A DNA stretch of 64,000 bases from an uncultured Roseicyclus sp. (GTDB taxonomy: Bacteria > Pseudomonadota > Alphaproteobacteria > Rhodobacterales > Rhodobacteraceae). Below are positions 56,842-64,000 of the stretch, in pieces. The first letter of the stretch is position 1, and each line of letters begins with the position of its first letter. The notes beneath the pieces were generated by a model, which saw only the letters and a program-made list of their open reading frames with translations, searched no databases and was not told where the DNA came from. The stretch lies in assembly GCA_947489665.1 (NCBI GenBank), contig CANLEH010000005.1, positions 248,001-312,000 of the forward strand. The letters are read 5' to 3'. Made by a program: the position numbers and the translations under genes.

Positions 56842-58032
56842 ATGATCTCGCCGGTCCTGCCAAGCTACAGCCGCGCCAACCTCTCCTTCGTCAAAGGCGA
56901 AGGGGCATGGATGATCGAGGCGGATGGCCGACGTTTCCTGGATTTCGCCAGCGGCATCGCTGTCATGGCCCTTGGCCACGCGCACCCCAAGGTCGTGCAG
57001 ACGCTCAAGGATCAGGCAGATCAACTCTGGCACACGTCGAACCTCTACACCGTCCCGCAACAGCAGGCGCTGGCGGAGCGGCTGGTCGAGCACACCTTCG
57101 CCGACACGGTCTTCTTCTGCAATTCCGGCACGGAAAGCGCTGAACTCGCCATCAAGATGGCCCGCAAATACCGCGATGCCATTGGCGAGCCTGAGCGCAC
57201 CACGATCCTGTGCTTTGAGGGCGCGTTCCACGGCCGTTCACTAGCTGCAATCTCGGCGGCCGGTCAGGAGAAGCTGGTGAAGGGCTTCGGTCCGCTTGCA
57301 CCCGGTTTCCGCCAAATCCCCTTCGGCGACCATGACGCCCTGCGTGAAGCAGCCGCGGCGCCAGACGTCGGCGCGATCATGGTCGAGCCTATCCAGGGCG
57401 AAAGCGGCATCAAACCGCTGCCCGACCAATGCCTAAAGGGCCTACGTGATCTCTGCGACGAACATGGCCACCTGCTGATCCTGGATGAAATCCAATGCGG
57501 CATGGGTCGGACGGGCAAACTTTTCGCCCATGAATGGGCGGGCATCTCGCCCGACATCATGTTGGTCGCCAAGGGCATCGGCGGCGGCTTCCCTCTCGGA
57601 GCCCTGCTGGCCACAGAAAACGCTGCTCAGGGCATGACACCCGGCTCCCACGGCTCCACTTATGGCGGCAATCCCCTGGGCTGTGCAGTGGGGGCCACCG
57701 TGATGGACGAGATCACTTCGGACGGGTTCCTTGACGAGGTGAACCGCAAAGCGGGCTTCCTGCGCCAGAAGCTTGAAGGCCTTGTCGCGGCCCATCCTGA
57801 TATCTTCGAAGGGGTGCGCGGAACTGGCCTGATGCTCGGCCTCAAATGCAAAGCCACCAACCTCGACGTCGTCAACGCAGGCTACGACAACGACCTGCTC
57901 ACCGTCCCCGCGGGCGACAATGTCGTCCGGATCCTGCCCGCGCTGACCATCACCGAGGACGAAATCAGCGAAGGCATCACCCGCCTGGATGCCGCTGCCA
58001 CCGCATTGGAAGGGCGCGCTGCCGCCGAATAA
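56842..58032 (+). CDS. argD: Acetylornithine aminotransferase
   Basis: 396 residues, PLP-dependent class III. LDEIQCGMGRTGKLFAHEW contains the Asp that holds the PLP ring, and the PLP lysine is in LVAKGIGGGFPLGALLA. TDMARSK-like family features appear as FFCNSGTESAELAIKMARKY. It converts N-acetylglutamate semialdehyde to N-acetylornithine in arginine synthesis and may also act on succinyl-diaminopimelate precursors. argF follows 83 bases later, with a repeat element in the gap. Confidence 0.95.
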   Translation: MISPVLPSYSRANLSFVKGEGAWMIEADGRRFLDFASGIAVMALGHAHPKVVQTLKDQADQLWHTSNLYTVPQQQALAERLVEHTFADTVFFCNSGTESAELAIKMARKYRDAIGEPERTTILCFEGAFHGRSLAAISAAGQEKLVKGFGPLAPGFRQIPFGDHDALREAAAAPDVGAIMVEPIQGESGIKPLPDQCLKGLRDLCDEHGHLLILDEIQCGMGRTGKLFAHEWAGISPDIMLVAKGIGGGFPLGALLATENAAQGMTPGSHGSTYGGNPLGCAVGATVMDEITSDGFLDEVNRKAGFLRQKLEGLVAAHPDIFEGVRGTGLMLGLKCKATNLDVVNAGYDNDLLTVPAGDNVVRILPALTITEDEISEGITRLDAAATALEGRAAAE

Positions 58033-58087
58033 GGCCGCCCCTCTTTGTTCCTGAAATATGCCGGGGAGTTTGAGGGGCTGGCCCCTC
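58033..58087 (+). repeat. Dispersed post-stop repeat, copy after argD
   Basis: Starts one base after the argD stop. It reads GCCCCTCTTTGTTCCTGAAA, then TATGCCGGGG, a short spacer, and a hairpin GAGGGGC-TG-GCCCCTC (58072-58087). It matches the copy after the hydrolase gene closely, in the same orientation relative to the gene. Confidence 0.78.
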
Positions 58088-58115
58088 AACCCTTCGATAG
58101 AGAATAGCAAACCAA

Positions 58116-59042
58116 ATGACCCATTTCCTCGACATCCACAAAACCAGCCAGGATGACCTGCGCCACATCATCGACCACGCGATCGAGATGAAGACGGCAC
58201 GCGCCGGCCTCCCGAAAGGCACGCCGGACGCCGAGCAACCGCTTGCGGGCCACATGGTCGCGCTGATCTTCGAAAAACCCTCGACCCGCACGCGCGTGTC
58301 GTTTGACCTTGGCGTACGTCAGATGGGCGGGCAAACCATGGTGCTCAGCGGCTCAGAAATGCAGCTCGGCCATGGGGAGACGATTGCCGACACCGCGCGC
58401 GTGCTTAGCCGCTATGTCGACCTCATCATGATCCGCACGTTTGAGGAGGAGGTCCTGCTGGAAATGGCCGAGCATGCCTCCGTCCCCGTGATCAACGGCC
58501 TGACGAACCGCACGCATCCCTGCCAGATCATGGCGGATGTGATGACGTTCGAAGAACATCGCGGCCCGATCAAGGGTAAGAAAGTGGTCTGGTGCGGGGA
58601 CGGCAACAACGTCTTTGCGTCCTTCGCCCATGCGGCCGGGCAGTTCGGGTTCAACCTGACCTTTTCCGGCCCCGAAACGCTGGATCCGGAACAGGTCTTC
58701 CTCGACGCGGCCCGCGCCAAAGGCGTCTCGGTCGAGATTGAGCGTGACCCGGCAAAAGCCGTCCGCGGCGCCGATCTGATCGTGACGGACACCTGGGTTT
58801 CCATGCACGACAGCCAGACCGCGCGCGAACGCCGCCATAACCAGCTGCGCCCCTATCAGGTAAACGACGCGTTGATGGCCCACGCCAATGACGACGCGCT
58901 CTTCATGCATTGCCTGCCCGCACACCGGAACGAAGAAGCAACCGATGCCGTCATGGACGGCCCGCATTCCGTCATCTTCGATGAGGCCGAAAACCGCCTT
59001 CACGCGCAAAAGGCCATCATGCGGCATTGCCTTGGGGTTTAG
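58116..59042 (+). CDS. argF: Ornithine carbamoyltransferase
   Basis: 308 residues. The carbamoyl-phosphate loop [20 protein letters not shown] lies near residue 50, and the ornithine-side motif [11 protein letters not shown] near the end. It condenses ornithine with carbamoyl phosphate (made by CarAB; carB is at 5868) to citrulline. Linked with argD, so these arginine genes form a small cluster. The transporter gene follows 64 bases later. Confidence 0.97.
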   Translation: MTHFLDIHKTSQDDLRHIIDHAIEMKTARAGLPKGTPDAEQPLAGHMVALIFEKPSTRTRVSFDLGVRQMGGQTMVLSGSEMQLGHGETIADTARVLSRYVDLIMIRTFEEEVLLEMAEHASVPVINGLTNRTHPCQIMADVMTFEEHRGPIKGKKVVWCGDGNNVFASFAHAAGQFGFNLTFSGPETLDPEQVFLDAARAKGVSVEIERDPAKAVRGADLIVTDTWVSMHDSQTARERRHNQLRPYQVNDALMAHANDDALFMHCLPAHRNEEATDAVMDGPHSVIFDEAENRLHAQKAIMRHCLGV

Positions 59043-59106
59043 GGCCACGATCCTAGCCGCGCTCTGCGCCATGCCTCCCGCCCCGCAAATCCGATCACCT
59101 GCCCTT

Positions 59107-60054
59107 ATGTCCGCGCCGATAAAACCAGCGCCCGGCACGGCCATCCTTTTCATGCTCTGCGCCACGGCCTTCATCGCGGCGACCACTCTGATCGCCAAGG
59201 CGCTAGGCACAGACGCACTCGGTCCCGCCCTGCACCCGTTTCAGGTCACGTTTGGGCGGTTCCTGTTCGCGTGGCTCGCGATTGGCAGTTTCGTGGCAGT
59301 CACACGCCCACACTTCACGAAACCGCATCTGTGCCTGCATATCGGGCGGACGCTGTGCGGGGCGACGGGCGTGACGCTCATGTTCGCGGCCGCTGCTGCG
59401 ATCCCACTGGCCGATGCCACGGCGATCAGTTTTCTGAACCCGGTCTTCGGCATGATCCTCGCCATCCCCCTACTAGGGGAGAGGGTGGGCAAATGGCGGT
59501 GGCTTGCAGCCGCCATCGCTTTCGCCGGCGCCCTTATGCTGATCCGTCCGGGCTCTGGGAGTATTCAGATCGGGGCTTTTCTTGCCCTTGGCGCGGCCGT
59601 TGTGCTGGGGCTGGAGCTGACGTTCATCAAGCGCCTTGCCGGGCGCGAACGGCCCGTGCAGATCCTGTTCCTCAACAACTCACTGGGATTGCTGATCATT
59701 TGCGTGCCGGTCCTCGCCGTTTGGCAGGCGCCGACACCCGCGCAATGGGGCGGGCTGGCTGCACTGGGCCTGTTCATGGCCGCCGCTCAGGCCTGTTTCG
59801 TGAACTCCATGGCACGGGCTGATGCAAGCTTCGTGACCCCCTTTTCCTACCTCACACTGGTCTTTGCCGCGCTCTATGATCTTGTCATTTTTGGTGTGAT
59901 CCCAACCGGCCTTTCCATTGCTGGCGCGGGCATCATCATCGCCGGAGCAGCCCTGCTGGCATGGCGCGAAAGGGTCAATCAGGCGGGGCCGACAGAAGCG
60001 CGCGAAGCGCTTCATCCACCGGGCCGGCCACCTGATCCAGATCGCCGGAATTGA
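59107..60054 (+). CDS. DMT-superfamily (EamA) transporter
   Basis: 315 residues from an ATG at 59107; the frame runs back into argF. Ten hydrophobic segments in two EamA repeats, for example GTAILFMLCATAFIAATTLI and LLIICVPVLAVW, are typical of small-metabolite exporters. The substrate is unknown; the argF neighbour hints at amino-acid export, but that is weak. Its last 80 bases overlap antisense with the serine hydrolase gene. Confidence 0.85.
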   Translation: MSAPIKPAPGTAILFMLCATAFIAATTLIAKALGTDALGPALHPFQVTFGRFLFAWLAIGSFVAVTRPHFTKPHLCLHIGRTLCGATGVTLMFAAAAAIPLADATAISFLNPVFGMILAIPLLGERVGKWRWLAAAIAFAGALMLIRPGSGSIQIGAFLALGAAVVLGLELTFIKRLAGRERPVQILFLNNSLGLLIICVPVLAVWQAPTPAQWGGLAALGLFMAAAQACFVNSMARADASFVTPFSYLTLVFAALYDLVIFGVIPTGLSIAGAGIIIAGAALLAWRERVNQAGPTEAREALHPPGRPPDPDRRN

Positions 60055-61030
60055 CGGCGACAAACACGGCCTCTCCGGCGGCGGGGTCAATATAGGCAAC
60101 CGCATACCACATCGTATTCGACCCGGAATGCACCAGCGTCCCATCTTCGCCAACGCCCCAGCCCATCGCATAGTTCTGGGGTCCGACGGCGCTGTGCAGC
60201 ATGTCCCAACTTTCCTCGGAGAGAAAACCACGATCCTGCAACAGATGCGCACGCAGATAGCGCAACATATCCTCTGTATTCAGATGCACCCGGCCTGCGG
60301 GCCCCATCGCTGGAATGTTGTCTGAGCGCGTGCCCTGTCCCGCAGGTCGCAATCCACCGAACAAGCCTGGCCGATGCCCTTCAAGCGCGTCCCCCTGCGG
60401 CGCGCCGAAGCCCGCGCTTTCCAATCCAAGGGGTTCGAACACTTCACTCGTAATCAGGGTCTCCCATGGGGCATCCGCCGCCGCCTCAAGCATCGCCCCG
60501 GCCACCACATAGCCAGCGTTGGAATACAGAAACCCACCCGGAGCTTCGAGCGGTTGGTCTGAGAGTGCCGCGCGCACATACGCCTCCCTTGGTCGTTGCA
60601 GAAGAATGACAGACCGGATGAAGCCCATATTGGCGTCCATTCCACCGGCATGCGTCAAAAGCTGCGCCAAGGTTATGTCACGCCAATCCTCCTGCATTTC
60701 AGGAACTGACGGACCAAGCACTTCGCCGATCGTGCTAGTCCACTCAATCAGCCCGTCCTCCACAAGACGCGCCGCGAGCGTTGACGTCATGGACTTGGTC
60801 AATGATCCGACATGCCATGCGTCCGACCGAGCAGTCGGGGCTTCTCCACCCGTCACGCGCTGACCCGCAACCGCGAAATCCAGAAAGTCCGCCGTCACCC
60901 GCCCTGCCGTCGCGGCGGGAATGCCTGCCTCCTCGGCAAGTGCGTCGGCCACGTCTTGGGGCAGCGATTGCCCCGCACTCGGTCCATTCCACGCCATGAT
61001 GGCCATCAATGTCAGCGCCAGAGATCTCAT
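59975..61030 (-). CDS. Exported serine beta-lactamase-like hydrolase
   Basis: 351 residues from the ATG at 61030, which gives a signal peptide (MRSLALTLMAIMAWNGPSAG). The class C-like motifs are visible: SxxK in HVGSLTKSMTSTLAARL, YxN in LYSNAGYVVAGAML, and a third-motif HSG in GTLVHSGSNTMWYAV. These serine hydrolases include D,D-peptidases, esterases and true beta-lactamases; the role here is unknown. It converges with the DMT gene with an 80-base antisense overlap, and is divergent from gcrA. Confidence 0.85.
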   Translation of the reverse strand: MRSLALTLMAIMAWNGPSAGQSLPQDVADALAEEAGIPAATAGRVTADFLDFAVAGQRVTGGEAPTARSDAWHVGSLTKSMTSTLAARLVEDGLIEWTSTIGEVLGPSVPEMQEDWRDITLAQLLTHAGGMDANMGFIRSVILLQRPREAYVRAALSDQPLEAPGGFLYSNAGYVVAGAMLEAAADAPWETLITSEVFEPLGLESAGFGAPQGDALEGHRPGLFGGLRPAGQGTRSDNIPAMGPAGRVHLNTEDMLRYLRAHLLQDRGFLSEESWDMLHSAVGPQNYAMGWGVGEDGTLVHSGSNTMWYAVAYIDPAAGEAVFVAVNSGDLDQVAGPVDEALRALLSAPPD

Positions 61031-61167
61031 CGCACCACCTTCGTCTTGCCTCCGCTGGCCCGCAAGATAGAATAGGGCTTCCTTTTCAGGTCGACCCGCC
61101 CCATATGAGCGGGCTGAACCCAATCCGCCGCGCGGCCCTCGCGCCCAAAAGATCGGAACGCACTGCC

Positions 61168-61746
61168 ATGTCATGGACCGACGAACGTGTCGAATTGTTG
61201 AAGAAGATGTGGGGCGAAGGCCAGTCGGCCAGCCAGATCGCGAAGGAATTGGGCGGTGTTACGCGCAATGCCGTGATCGGCAAGGTGCACCGTCTGGGCC
61301 TGTCGAACCGGTCCGGTGGCGGTGGCACTTCAGCCCCGTCCAAGCCCGCCGCCGCGAAAGAGGCACCTGCCGCCAAGGCTGAGGCTGCGCCAAAGGCAGC
61401 GCCAGCCCCCAAAGCCGATCCCGCACCTACGCCTGCGCCGCGCCCGTCGAACGTGACCCCCCTGCGCAAGCCCATCGCGCCCGCAGGTCAGCCACTGCCG
61501 CCGCAGCCCTCGGCCAATGAGATCAGCCCTGAGGCCCTTGCCAAGGTCAATGAAGTGGAAAAGCACGCGAAGAAAATCAGCCTGATGGAGCTGACCGAAC
61601 GCGTGTGCAAATGGCCCATCGGTGATCCGGCGACCGAGGATTTCTACTTCTGTGGCTTGCCCGTGCAACAGGGCAAACCCTATTGCGAAGCCCATGTCGG
61701 CGTGGCCTTCCAACCCATGAGCAGCCGCCGCGACCGGCGCCGTTGA
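61168..61746 (+). CDS. gcrA: GcrA cell-cycle regulator
   Basis: 192 residues. The N-terminal MSWTDERVELLKKMWGEGQS and SQIAKELGGVTRNAVIGKVH form the GcrA DNA-binding domain, a Pro/Ala-rich linker follows, and the C-terminal sigma-70-contacting part (KRVC-like CKWPIGDPATEDFYFCG) is present. GcrA reads CcrM-methylated GANTC sites and activates cell-cycle genes in alphaproteobacteria. The ATG is chosen because the domain begins there. A TTGA overlap couples it to the VOC protein gene downstream. Confidence 0.95.
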   Translation: MSWTDERVELLKKMWGEGQSASQIAKELGGVTRNAVIGKVHRLGLSNRSGGGGTSAPSKPAAAKEAPAAKAEAAPKAAPAPKADPAPTPAPRPSNVTPLRKPIAPAGQPLPPQPSANEISPEALAKVNEVEKHAKKISLMELTERVCKWPIGDPATEDFYFCGLPVQQGKPYCEAHVGVAFQPMSSRRDRRR

Positions 61747-62099
61747 ACGCGCCGATCCCAATCCTGCGCAGCTTCTCCGAAGCCGAGGCAAAGGCGTTCT
61801 ACGTCGACTACCTTGGCTTCGAGATCACTTTTGAACACCGCTTTGATGCGGCAGCGCCTTTGTATTTTGAGGTGCGACGTGGTGCGTGTGTCTTGCATAT
61901 CTCCGAGCATCACGGCGATGCCGCCCCCGGTGCAGCCCTGCGCATCGAGGTGGACGATATCGAGGCGTTTCACGCGGACATCACAGCACGCGGCCACAAA
62001 AGACTTCGGCCCGGGATCAACGAGACCGGCATCGGCTTTCGCGAAGTCAGCGTCGTGGACCCGTTCTACAACCGCCTGATCTTTTGCCAGCGGATGTAA
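61743..62099 (+). CDS. VOC (glyoxalase/bleomycin-resistance) superfamily protein
   Basis: 118 residues starting at a TTG at 61743 that overlaps the gcrA stop (TTGA); no ATG gives a full domain. The fold is visible as ILRSFSEAEAKAFYVDYLGF, ALRIEVDDIEAFHADITARG and a final VSVVDPFYNRLIFCQRM. Members bind metals and small molecules, including antibiotics; the ligand is unknown. The close coupling to gcrA is the only context. Confidence 0.82.
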   Translation: MNAPIPILRSFSEAEAKAFYVDYLGFEITFEHRFDAAAPLYFEVRRGACVLHISEHHGDAAPGAALRIEVDDIEAFHADITARGHKRLRPGINETGIGFREVSVVDPFYNRLIFCQRM

Positions 62100-62222
62100 G
62101 GGCACGTTCAAGCCATTGTGATTGGCGCCCGGCAAAGCGCCGGATCTTGAGGAATTCAGCTAAAGCACGGGACGGCGGGTGGGGCGCCTTTGGCCAATGG
62201 CCAAACAGCGTCACCCGGCGGA

Positions 62223-62735
62223 TCATCGGCAGTGCCGCGCGACCTCGCGCTCTCGCAGCCCGGTTGCGACCAGCAGGCACCTGTCCCGCGCCTCGTAGTA
62301 ATAACCGCGCGCATACCACATGACAGCCGCATCGATATCCCCGTCACTCACCAGCCAGGCACCGCGCAGGTACCGGCCCGCATATTCAAGGTTGGTGCGC
62401 GCATCGAGCAGGTCATTGGGCTGGCCCTGAAACCCCATACCCCGCGCCGTTTCCGGCAGGATTTGCATCAAACCGTAGTACGGCCCATTGCGTGCATCGG
62501 CGCGGTAATCGCTTTCGCGCTGGATCACACGGTGCAAAAGCGCGACCGGTATATCGTGGCGCGCCGCATATTCGTTGACCAGCGCACGCATCTGCGGCGT
62601 TTCACCGGGGTAAAGGTCCGCAACCGGGGCCGCAGCAGCGGGTGCATCGTCGCGCCCACCGAACAGGCCAAAGCCGCCACATGCCGACAGCGCCAGGCAG
62701 GCACTCAGGATCACTACAGGTCTCAGCATGCTCAT
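62223..62735 (-). CDS. Lytic transglycosylase lipoprotein
   Basis: 170 residues. A lipoprotein signal has the lipobox LSAC (Cys19). The SLT domain starts near residue 50: catalytic Glu74 in VIQRESDYRAD, GLMQILPETARGM after it, and the later AVMWYARGYYYEARDRC. Soluble lytic transglycosylases cleave glycan strands at N-acetylmuramic acid. It is short, one domain only. Its ATG overlaps the end of the AsmA-like gene (ATGA). Confidence 0.88.
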   Translation of the reverse strand: MSMLRPVVILSACLALSACGGFGLFGGRDDAPAAAAPVADLYPGETPQMRALVNEYAARHDIPVALLHRVIQRESDYRADARNGPYYGLMQILPETARGMGFQGQPNDLLDARTNLEYAGRYLRGAWLVSDGDIDAAVMWYARGYYYEARDRCLLVATGLREREVARHCR

Positions 62736-64000
62736 TCCTCTACTTCCACTTCCGGGTCCGGCTCACTCGGCGCGATCGGCCCGCCCAACAATCGTGCAAC
62801 TTCTGCCGCGCGCGCCCGGTCCGCCGCCGCTGCTGCGGCCAAGTCCGCCAGCGCCTGCGCATCAGGCACGGCCTCCACATTGCCCCAGCGCCCGTTGATC
62901 AGAACAGGTACGGGCAATTCACGCTCGGGCCAGGCCGCCGGCTCCAGCCGATAGTCCATGCTGCGCTCTGCCAGATCAATCTGGCCCGCGCCCGCAAAGC
63001 TGCCCCAGGGTCCGTCCAACATCAAATCCTCAGTGATCACAACACCGCTGCGCACCCGGAACTCAGCCACGACCCTGTCAAATTCAGTTATATCCCCCGG
63101 CGCGTCTACATTCAGCGCCAATCCTGCAAGGTCCACACCCGAAAGCGCCCCTTGCCCAATCAACACGTCACCCTCTGCTTCCAGCCCATCGACAAGCGCG
63201 AACAGATCGTCCCCGACCCCCAAGAACTCGACGGAGGCGGAGCCGCGCCCCTCCACAGGTGCATGCCCCGACATGGCCTCAAAAAGCGGGCCAGCCTGCG
63301 CATTTGCCAGCAACAGGTCTCCGCCAACCGACAGCCCGCCGCGCCCGTTGATGACGAATTCACCCGCCAATTGCCCCTCGGCCAAACCGATTTGCGCAAT
63401 ATCAAAGACCATGCGCCCCCGCGTAAGCGCCACGCGCATGTCCAACCCTTCAAGGATCACCGACCCGACACCCAAACCATCCGCTCGCACGGTCAGATCG
63501 GCGTCCATGTCGAACAGACCACTCACATCGATGGGGTCGCGCGACCACGTGCCATCCGCAACCAGAGAGGCAAATTCGAACTCGGGGCCGAACCCGATCC
63601 GACCGCCGGTTATTGTGCCACGCACCAGAGGGCGGTCTTCGCCAGGGACAAGATCAAGTGCAGCATTCAACTGGGTGTCGCCCAGTTCGACGATACCGTT
63701 TCGCAAATGAACCGACCCGCCTGTCGCGACGGAGACGGTCCCGCGCACCGCCAATTCATTGCCAATCCACCGCGCAATACCGTCGGGCACACTGCCTGCC
63801 CAAAGGCTTGCAACCGGCGAAATATCTCGGGCGCGCAGCACTAGATCCCCTCGCGCCTCGCCGCCAAGGGCCGCCGTTCCGTTGAAGCGCAGGCTGCCCT
63901 CATCCCACAACAGGTCCAGCCGAACAGGCTGCGATGTTCCTTCAAAGAACTCTGCCGCCTGCGCGATGGTGCCGGAAAGTTCCATCAACGCGCCATTCGC
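62732..64000 (-). CDS. AsmA-like protein, N-terminal part beyond the window
   Basis: The frame enters from the right edge and runs 422 codons to a stop at 62732. The visible part is beta-rich and repetitive (for example TISVATGGSVHLRN-like, LTRGRMVFDIAQIGLAEGQL, FAGAGQIDLAERSMDYRLEP) and ends in an acidic tail (PSEPDPEVEVEE). This is the C-terminal half of an AsmA/TamB-like protein, thought to move lipids across the periplasm. The in-frame codons upstream of the first Met (ANGAL-) belong to the same protein, so the true start lies outside. Confidence 0.8.
   Translation of the reverse strand, partial: ANGALMELSGTIAQAAEFFEGTSQPVRLDLLWDEGSLRFNGTAALGGEARGDLVLRARDISPVASLWAGSVPDGIARWIGNELAVRGTVSVATGGSVHLRNGIVELGDTQLNAALDLVPGEDRPLVRGTITGGRIGFGPEFEFASLVADGTWSRDPIDVSGLFDMDADLTVRADGLGVGSVILEGLDMRVALTRGRMVFDIAQIGLAEGQLAGEFVINGRGGLSVGGDLLLANAQAGPLFEAMSGHAPVEGRGSASVEFLGVGDDLFALVDGLEAEGDVLIGQGALSGVDLAGLALNVDAPGDITEFDRVVAEFRVRSGVVITEDLMLDGPWGSFAGAGQIDLAERSMDYRLEPAAWPERELPVPVLINGRWGNVEAVPDAQALADLAAAAAADRARAAEVARLLGGPIAPSEPDPEVEVEE

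Overview
The window is GC-rich chromosomal DNA from an alphaproteobacterium, most likely a member of the Rhodobacterales (Roseobacter group). This inference rests on the gene set: a GcrA cell-cycle regulator, an HdaA-type DnaA-like ATPase, the short alphaproteobacterial form of ProS, an F1-only atpHAGDC operon, extensin-like and DUF2125 proteins, and a one-step phosphatidylcholine synthase. No rRNA, intact tRNA, CRISPR array, insertion sequence or prophage was seen. Most genes are ordinary housekeeping genes packed with ATGA, GTGA or TGATG overlaps.

Layout. 1-9.2 kb: a PAS hybrid histidine kinase cut by the left edge, an NlpD-like lipoprotein, cfa with a frameshifted small gene overlapping its stop, a HAD-fold protein lacking the catalytic aspartate, and carB. 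9.3-16 kb is the accessory stretch. It holds a PIN toxin/RHH antitoxin/SPFH-like operon, a secreted trypsin-like protease, several tiny lipoproteins, proS, and a tandem set of very small exported peptides sharing a GVxxTPxGGxGxIDRP core. 16-25.4 kb: ppx-ppk, hdaA, an AI-2E-family permease, a hydrolase and a DsbA-fold isomerase, prs, an orphan membrane protein behind two tandem palindromes, and an H-type lectin. 25.4-30.6 kb: atpHAGDC with its terminator and a probable promoter. 30.7-41.6 kb: methyltransferases, a flavodoxin, gloB, clpA, an M23 peptidase preceded by a 46-bp palindrome, a TolQ/MotA-like plus coiled-coil OmpA-like pair, and a ChaC-like enzyme.

41.6-54.8 kb: DUF2125, extensin-like, tyrA-hisC, priA, fsa behind a LacI-type palindrome, DUF484-xerC, pcs, suhB, a glycerophosphodiesterase, and divergent metR/metF. 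54.9-56.2 kb is a small island of repeat remnants around a probable TopAI (YjhX)/GNAT (YjhQ-like) toxin-antitoxin pair; the toxin appears to start at TTG. 56.2-64 kb: a PaaI thioesterase, argD-argF, a DMT exporter, a serine hydrolase, gcrA with a coupled VOC protein, a lytic transglycosylase and an AsmA-like protein cut by the right edge.

Three threads cross the window. The envelope thread covers the NlpD-like amidase activator, the active M23 peptidase, the lytic transglycosylase, the OmpA/TolQ pair and the many tiny exported proteins. The second is stress and phosphate metabolism (ppk/ppx, clpA, toxin-antitoxin pairs). The third is a dispersed repeat found 1-3 nt after the stop codons of three unrelated genes, which looks like a mobile or shared 3'-UTR element. 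The least explained features are the exported peptide cluster, the tiny lipoprotein cluster, the post-stop repeat and the palindromic sites upstream of genes of unknown function.
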